Source: CAKSNH01 sp964422725
GTDB lineage: Bacteria; Bacillota; Clostridia; UBA1381
NCBI GenBank assembly: GCA_964422725.1
Contig: CAYRCC010000039.1
Coordinates: 1-19,269 of the forward strand
Direction of reading: 5' to 3'
DNA: 19,269 nt
Position 1 is the stretch's first letter. The number at the start of each line of letters is the position of its first letter. Positions 15,046-19,269 of this stretch are shown piece after piece. The translations under genes were made by a program, and so were the position numbers. The notes under the pieces are model-generated. The model saw only the letters and a program-made list of their open reading frames with translations, did not search any database and had not been told where the DNA came from.

Positions 15046-15472
15046 AGAAGAAAATGTTGATTTTTGTATGTTATTTGTCTGCCTGATTTTTGCCCTATTC
15101 CTGGCTTGGAACTATATCAAGAAAAACAGACTTGAAATCCGGCAAGGAGGCGAACCGAACGCAATGGTAAAAATATTTTGTAGTTCCTATCAATTTTCCG
15201 ACAATGTATATGTTGTACATTCCGAGAAAGGGACGATATTGATTGATACGGGATATTATGATTCCGAAATGAAAGCGTATCTTATGAAAATTGGCGGCTT
15301 AGATGCAATTTTGCTGACGCACGGACACTGGAATCATATTTATGGTTTGGATTCTTTAAAAGCAGATTTTCCGGAAACACCTGTTTATGTTTTTGAAAAT
15401 GATATAGATTTTCTGCAGAAACCTGATTTGAACGGTTCTGTTACGAATGTTTCGATTGATGCTTTTTTATGA
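15042..15472 (+). pseudogene. Broken metallo-beta-lactamase-fold hydrolase
   Basis: A gene start coupled to the MATE stop (ATGA at 15042) encodes MKKKMLIFVCYLSA and hits TGA at 15084. A shift of frame then continues LIFALFLAWNYIKKNR, a membrane anchor or signal, and the MBL domain: GTILIDTGYYDSEMKAYL and ILLTHGHWNHIYG. The metal motif HxHxDH reads HGHWNH, losing its Asp. The frame stops at 15470-15472 about halfway through a normal MBL domain (roughly 200 aa or more), and nothing recognisable follows. An internal ATG at 15164 with AAGGAGG 13 nt upstream could still express a fragment of about 100 aa. Confidence 0.78.
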
Positions 15473-15564
15473 TAGGAATATTCGTTTTTAGGTTAATTAT
15501 ATTTGTTGACCGTTTAAAATCTTTGATTTTACTGCGTTTTTTGTTGAGTTTTGTATGACGCTTG

Positions 15565-15604
15565 TTTTATATTGCACTTTTTATATCTAAATTGCAATAT
15601 AAAA
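15565..15604. repeat. AT-rich 12-bp perfect inverted repeat
   Basis: TTTTATATTGCA (15565-15576) and TGCAATATAAAA (15593-15604) with a 16-nt loop. It could be a weak bidirectional terminator or a protein site; no T-run follows on the + strand. Confidence 0.5.
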
Positions 15605-15638
15605 TATCATAATAGAAAATAGGCTGTCGGCATTTGAC

Positions 15639-15709
15639 TTTTCTGATTTTCAATAAGCTGGTATGCTGTCTGCGGACGGTGAAATCCGCTTATCAGAAAA
15701 TATTTTTTT
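15639..15709 (+). terminator. Nested hairpin followed by seven T residues
   Basis: The outer stem TTTTCTGAT (15639-15647) pairs with ATCAGAAAA (15692-15700) and encloses GCGGA (15672-15676) paired with TCCGC (15685-15689). A T-run follows at 15703-15709. It could terminate the MarR-MATE transcript, or be a structured leader or small RNA; it does not match a riboswitch I recognise. Confidence 0.45.
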
Positions 15710-15829
15710 GGGGCGAGATATATCAAATTCGACGGCGAAATGCCGATAATTCTGATATAATCAGACGATTTTGTTGTAATTTATGCCAATATTACTAAAA
15801 ATGTTTGCTAACTTCGGCAAATTTTATAC

Positions 15830-15858
15830 TTGACTAATTCGCCTAAATGTAAGATAAT
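15830..15858 (+). promoter_or_regulatory. carB promoter
   Basis: TTGACT (15830-15835), 17-bp spacer, GATAAT (15853-15858). The start of transcription would fall near 15865, so an ATG at 15861 would be at or before the RNA start and the start at 15894 fits better. Confidence 0.7.
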
Positions 15859-15893
15859 ATATGATGGTAACAAAAAGTAAAGGTGTTGATAAG

Positions 15894-18800
15894 ATGAAAA
15901 AACGAGATGATATTCACAAGGTACTAATTATCGGTTCGGGACCGATAATTATCGGTCAGGCGTGCGAATTTGATTATTCGGGTACACAGGCTTGTAAAGC
16001 ACTGCGTAAGCTGGGTTACGAAATCGTGCTTGTAAACTCCAATCCCGCGACTATTATGACAGACCCGGAAACGGCTGATGTAACTTATATCGAGCCGCTT
16101 AACGTGGAACGTCTTGAACAGATTATCGAAAAGGAGCGTCCGGATGCGCTTTTGCCTAACCTCGGCGGACAGTCCGGTCTTAATTTGTGCTCCGAGCTTG
16201 ATAAGGCGGGCGTGCTTGAGAAGTACAATGTCAAGGTTATAGGTGTTCAGGTTGATGCCATTGACCGCGGCGAGGACAGAATCGAATTTAAAAAGACGAT
16301 GAACAGTCTGGGTATAGAAATGGCGAAAAGTGAGGTAGCATATTCGGTTGAAGATGCACTTGCGATTGCCGATAGACTCGGATATCCTGTTGTTCTGCGT
16401 CCGGCGTATACAATGGGCGGTGCCGGCGGCGGTCTTGTTTACAATACCGAAGAGCTTAAAACCGTCTGTGAAAGAGGACTTCAGGCGAGCATTGTAGGTC
16501 AGGTGCTTGTTGAGGAGTCAATCCTCGGCTGGGAAGAGCTTGAGCTTGAGGTTGTAAGAGATGCATCGGGTAATATGATTACTGTTTGTTTCATTGAAAA
16601 TATTGACCCGTTGGGTGTACATACGGGTGACTCGTTCTGTTCTGCGCCGATGCTTACAATTGCTGAAGATGTTCAGAAAGAGCTTCAGCGTCAGGCGTAC
16701 AAGATTGTTGAGGCTATAGAGGTAATCGGCGGTACTAATGTACAGTTTGCCAGAAACCCTGTTGACGGCAGAATTATAGTAATAGAAATCAACCCAAGAA
16801 CATCACGTTCATCAGCACTTGCCTCGAAGGCTACCGGTTTTCCTATTGCGCTTGTTTCCGCAATGCTTGCTGCCGGTCTTGACCTTTCGGATATTCCTTG
16901 CGGTAAATACGGAACACTCGATAAATACTATCCTGACGGTGATTATATAGTAATCAAGTTTGCGCGTTGGGCATTTGAAAAGTTCAAGGGCGCAGAGGAT
17001 AAGCTCGGCACTCAAATGCGCGCGGTAGGCGAGGTTATGAGCATAGGTAAGACGTATAAGGAGGCATTCCAAAAGGCAATACGCAGTCTTGAAATAGGTC
17101 GTTACGGACTTGGCGGTGCTAAGGATTTCGGAGAAAAGACAAAGGACGAGTTGCTTGCAATGCTTAAAACGCCATCAAGCGAACGTCAGTTTATTATGTA
17201 TGAGGCACTGCGCAAGGGCGCGACGGTTGACGAGCTTGAAGAGCTTACAAAAATTAAGCCTTACTTTATAAATCAGATGAAAGAGCTTGTAGAGGAAGAG
17301 GAAGAAATTAAGACTTACAAAGGCAGTGTACCGCCCGTTAATGTTCTTGAAAAAGCCAAGAAGGACGGTTTTGCCGATAAGTATCTTTCGGGACTTCTTG
17401 AGGTAAGCGAGGCTGATATAAGAAATGCGCGTATAAATGCGGGTATTACGGAGGCTTGGGACAGCGTTCACGTAAGCAGTACGGAAAATTCATCTTATTA
17501 CTATTCGTCATATAATATAAAGGATAACAGTCCTGTAAGTACCGAAAAGCCTAAGATTATGATTCTCGGCGGCGGTCCGAACAGAATCGGTCAGGGTATT
17601 GAGTTTGACTATTGCTGTGTTCACGCCGCAATGGCACTTAAAAAGCTCGGATTTGAAACAATAATTGTAAATTGTAATCCGGAAACGGTTTCGACGGATT
17701 ATGACACTTCGGATAAGCTGTATTTTGAACCGCTTACGCTTGAAGATGTTTTGAGTATACACGAAAAAGAAAAGCCTGTCGGCGTTATTGCACAGTTCGG
17801 CGGACAAACACCGCTCAATCTTGCCGCAGAGCTTAAGAAAAACGGTGTAAACATTCTCGGCACAACACCTGAAACGATAGACCTTGCCGAGGACAGAGAT
17901 TTGTTCCGCGCCATGATGGACAAGCTGGAAATTCCTATGCCTGAATCGGGTATGGCGGTAAATGTTGACGAGGCACTTGAAATAGCCGAAAAGATAGGTT
18001 ATCCTGTAATGGTAAGACCGTCGTACGTATTGGGCGGACGCGGTATGGAAGTTGTACACGATGCGGAAAGCTTGAAAGTATATATGAATGCCGCTGTCGG
18101 AGTTACACCGGACAGACCTATTCTTATTGACCGTTTCCTAAATCATGCTATGGAGTGTGAGGCAGACGCGATAAGTGACGGAACAAATGTATTTGTACCT
18201 GCTGTTATGGAGCATATTGAGCTTGCCGGCGTGCATTCGGGTGACTCGGCATGTATATTGCCGTCGCTCAACATTCCGGAAAAGCACGTCGAAACAATTA
18301 AGGAATACACGAAAAAAATTGCGGTTGAGATGAATGTACGCGGTTTGATGAATATGCAGTATGCTATTGAGGACGATAAGGTATATGTATTGGAAGCAAA
18401 TCCGCGTGCCTCGAGAACGGTGCCGTTGGTGTCAAAGGTATGCGATATAAGAATGGTACCGCTTGCAACGGAAATCATTACAATGCCGTTAGTGGGCGGC
18501 TCGTCACCGGTTGCCGGACTGAAAGACAGAAAGATTCCGCACTATGGTGTAAAAGAGGCAGTGTTCCCGTTTAATATGTTCCAAGAGGTTGACCCTGTAC
18601 TCGGTCCTGAAATGCGTTCTACAGGAGAGGTTTTGGGTATGGCATCTACATTCGGTGAGGCATTTTCAAAATCACAGGAAGCAACGCAGACACTGTTGCC
18701 TACATCGGGCAAAGTGCTTTTGAGTGTAAATGACCGCGATAAAGCGGAGCTTGTTGAGCTTGCACAGGGATTCCTTGACTGCGGTTTTGATTTGATAGCA

Positions 18801-19109
18801 ACATCGGGTTGCTGCAAGTTCCTTGCAGAGCATGGAATTACCGCCAAAAAGGTAGAGAAACTCAGCGAAGGCAGACCTAACGTTCTTGACATTATAACGA
18901 ACAAGGAAGTAAGTATTGTTATCAATACCCCTAATGATAAAAAGGGTGCTGACGACGACAGTTATATGAGAAAGGCTATCATCAAAGGTCGTGTTCCTTA
19001 TATGACAACTATGGCTGAGGCAAAGGCTTGTATTGCCGGTATAAAGGCGTTGCAGCAGGGTCGCGGTTCTGTTAAGTCATTGCAGGATTTTCATAAGGAA
19101 ATAAAATAA
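15894..19109 (+). CDS. carB: Carbamoyl-phosphate synthase large subunit
   Basis: Makes carbamoyl phosphate from bicarbonate, ATP and glutamine-derived ammonia for pyrimidine and arginine synthesis. The protein has 1071 aa, the normal CarB length. The two homologous halves are clear: the first starts VLIIGSGPIIIGQACEFDYS with ATP-grasp loop YTMGGAGGGLVYN, the second starts ILGGGPNRIGQGIEFDYC with VLGGRGMEVV. Both carry the metal-binding EINPRTSRSSALASK / EANPRASRTVPLVSK motif. An oligomerisation domain lies between, and the last 135 residues form the MGS-like allosteric domain (LLSVNDRDKAELVELAQGF). The ATG at 15894 is preceded by AAAGGTG; an upstream ATG at 15861 adds 11 residues and lies on the promoter. 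carA, normally adjacent, is not in the window. Confidence 0.98.
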   Translation: MKKRDDIHKVLIIGSGPIIIGQACEFDYSGTQACKALRKLGYEIVLVNSNPATIMTDPETADVTYIEPLNVERLEQIIEKERPDALLPNLGGQSGLNLCSELDKAGVLEKYNVKVIGVQVDAIDRGEDRIEFKKTMNSLGIEMAKSEVAYSVEDALAIADRLGYPVVLRPAYTMGGAGGGLVYNTEELKTVCERGLQASIVGQVLVEESILGWEELELEVVRDASGNMITVCFIENIDPLGVHTGDSFCSAPMLTIAEDVQKELQRQAYKIVEAIEVIGGTNVQFARNPVDGRIIVIEINPRTSRSSALASKATGFPIALVSAMLAAGLDLSDIPCGKYGTLDKYYPDGDYIVIKFARWAFEKFKGAEDKLGTQMRAVGEVMSIGKTYKEAFQKAIRSLEIGRYGLGGAKDFGEKTKDELLAMLKTPSSERQFIMYEALRKGATVDELEELTKIKPYFINQMKELVEEEEEIKTYKGSVPPVNVLEKAKKDGFADKYLSGLLEVSEADIRNARINAGITEAWDSVHVSSTENSSYYYSSYNIKDNSPVSTEKPKIMILGGGPNRIGQGIEFDYCCVHAAMALKKLGFETIIVNCNPETVSTDYDTSDKLYFEPLTLEDVLSIHEKEKPVGVIAQFGGQTPLNLAAELKKNGVNILGTTPETIDLAEDRDLFRAMMDKLEIPMPESGMAVNVDEALEIAEKIGYPVMVRPSYVLGGRGMEVVHDAESLKVYMNAAVGVTPDRPILIDRFLNHAMECEADAISDGTNVFVPAVMEHIELAGVHSGDSACILPSLNIPEKHVETIKEYTKKIAVEMNVRGLMNMQYAIEDDKVYVLEANPRASRTVPLVSKVCDIRMVPLATEIITMPLVGGSSPVAGLKDRKIPHYGVKEAVFPFNMFQEVDPVLGPEMRSTGEVLGMASTFGEAFSKSQEATQTLLPTSGKVLLSVNDRDKAELVELAQGFLDCGFDLIATSGCCKFLAEHGITAKKVEKLSEGRPNVLDIITNKEVSIVINTPNDKKGADDDSYMRKAIIKGRVPYMTTMAEAKACIAGIKALQQGRGSVKSLQDFHKEIK

Positions 19110-19134
19110 TTATATCAACATCATACAACGGATT

Positions 19135-19168
19135 ACAGACAAACTCGTTTTGAGTTTGTCTGTTTTTT
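19135..19168 (+). terminator. carB rho-independent terminator
   Basis: ACAGACAAACTC (19135-19146) pairs perfectly with GAGTTTGTCTGT (19152-19163) around GTTTT, followed by a run of T residues to 19168. It lies 25 bp after the carB stop. Confidence 0.95.
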
Positions 19169-19212
19169 GCTGTGAGTTGGGAAAATGTTGAATATTGCGC
19201 TTGATATTTGTG

Positions 19213-19267
19213 GGAAAGTTGTAAAATAAAATGACCAAAAAAGATGACTCACATTGAAAACTCTGAT
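19213..19267. repeat. Right copy of terminal inverted repeat (probable IS end)
   Basis: Inverted copy of bases 1-55 with one mismatch. Read outward from the host junction it begins GGAAAGTTGTAAAATAAAAT. It lies after the carB terminator, in a neutral site, whereas the left copy cuts into cas9. Confidence 0.8.
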
Positions 19268-19269
19268 AT

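Larger units (their letters stand above)
15473..15860. other. 388-bp non-coding region before carB
   Basis: No gene is seen here. It contains a perfect 12-bp inverted repeat (15565-15604), a larger nested hairpin with a T-run (15639-15709), and the carB promoter at the right end. It probably combines the end of the MATE transcript with the carB control region. Confidence 0.6.

Noticed and set aside
15751..15760. TATAAT near 15755 as the carB -10 box
   Set aside because: No acceptable -35 box lies 16-18 bp upstream, while the pair at 15830-15858 is well spaced and closer to the start.
1..19269. Whole window as one 19-kb transposon defined by its terminal inverted repeats
   Set aside because: It contains the housekeeping gene carB, no intact transposase, and the left repeat cuts into cas9. 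Two separate copies of an IS at contig ends explain it better.

Overview
The window looks like a chromosomal segment of a low-GC Firmicute of the class Clostridia, probably a gut lineage. The evidence is the AT-rich sequence with AGGAGG-type ribosome sites, consensus TTGACA/TATAAT promoters, a type II-A CRISPR locus, and protein styles (MarR, MATE, CarB, IS256-type transposase) typical of that group. No rRNA or tRNA gene is visible, so the genus cannot be fixed.

Region 1 (about 1-6420, + strand) is a compact type II-A CRISPR-Cas locus. cas9, cas1, cas2 and csn2 overlap each other by 4 bp (ATGA junctions). A 117-bp leader and an array of five identical 36-bp repeats with four 30-bp spacers follow. 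The Cas9 nuclease residues and Cas1 metal ligands are all present. The native start of cas9 and everything upstream are missing: bases 1-55 are the reverse complement of bases 19213-19267 (54/55), so the window is bounded by two inverted copies of one repeat, most simply two ends of an unidentified insertion sequence. No tracrRNA anti-repeat was found in the window.

Region 2 (6460-12734) is a seven-gene minus-strand operon: MarR regulator, aldo/keto reductase, OB-fold/amidohydrolase fusion, amidohydrolase-2 (resorcylate-decarboxylase-like), FMN split-barrel protein, Cys-rich membrane protein and nitroreductase. It reads from a perfect promoter with a palindromic operator. A small interrupted Cys-rich ORF and a terminator lie upstream of it. 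The whole block is bracketed by a perfect 29-bp inverted repeat resembling an IS256-family terminus.

Region 3 (12735-15472) holds a decayed IS256-family transposase and then a second transcription unit on the + strand: a second MarR about 72% identical to the first, a MATE exporter, and a broken metallo-beta-lactamase-fold gene. The two MarR promoters share a near-identical operator (GTAGCAAGCTAC / GTAGGAAGCTAC), so the two units probably form one cross-wired stress or drug response.

Region 4 (15473-19269) contains a structured non-coding stretch, the housekeeping gene carB with its own promoter and terminator, and the right-hand copy of the boundary repeat.

I see no clearly new defence system. 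The most unusual points are the loss and replacement of the cas9 start by a boundary repeat, the 6.3-kb operon enclosed by transposon-like ends next to the CRISPR array, and the twin-MarR regulatory pair.
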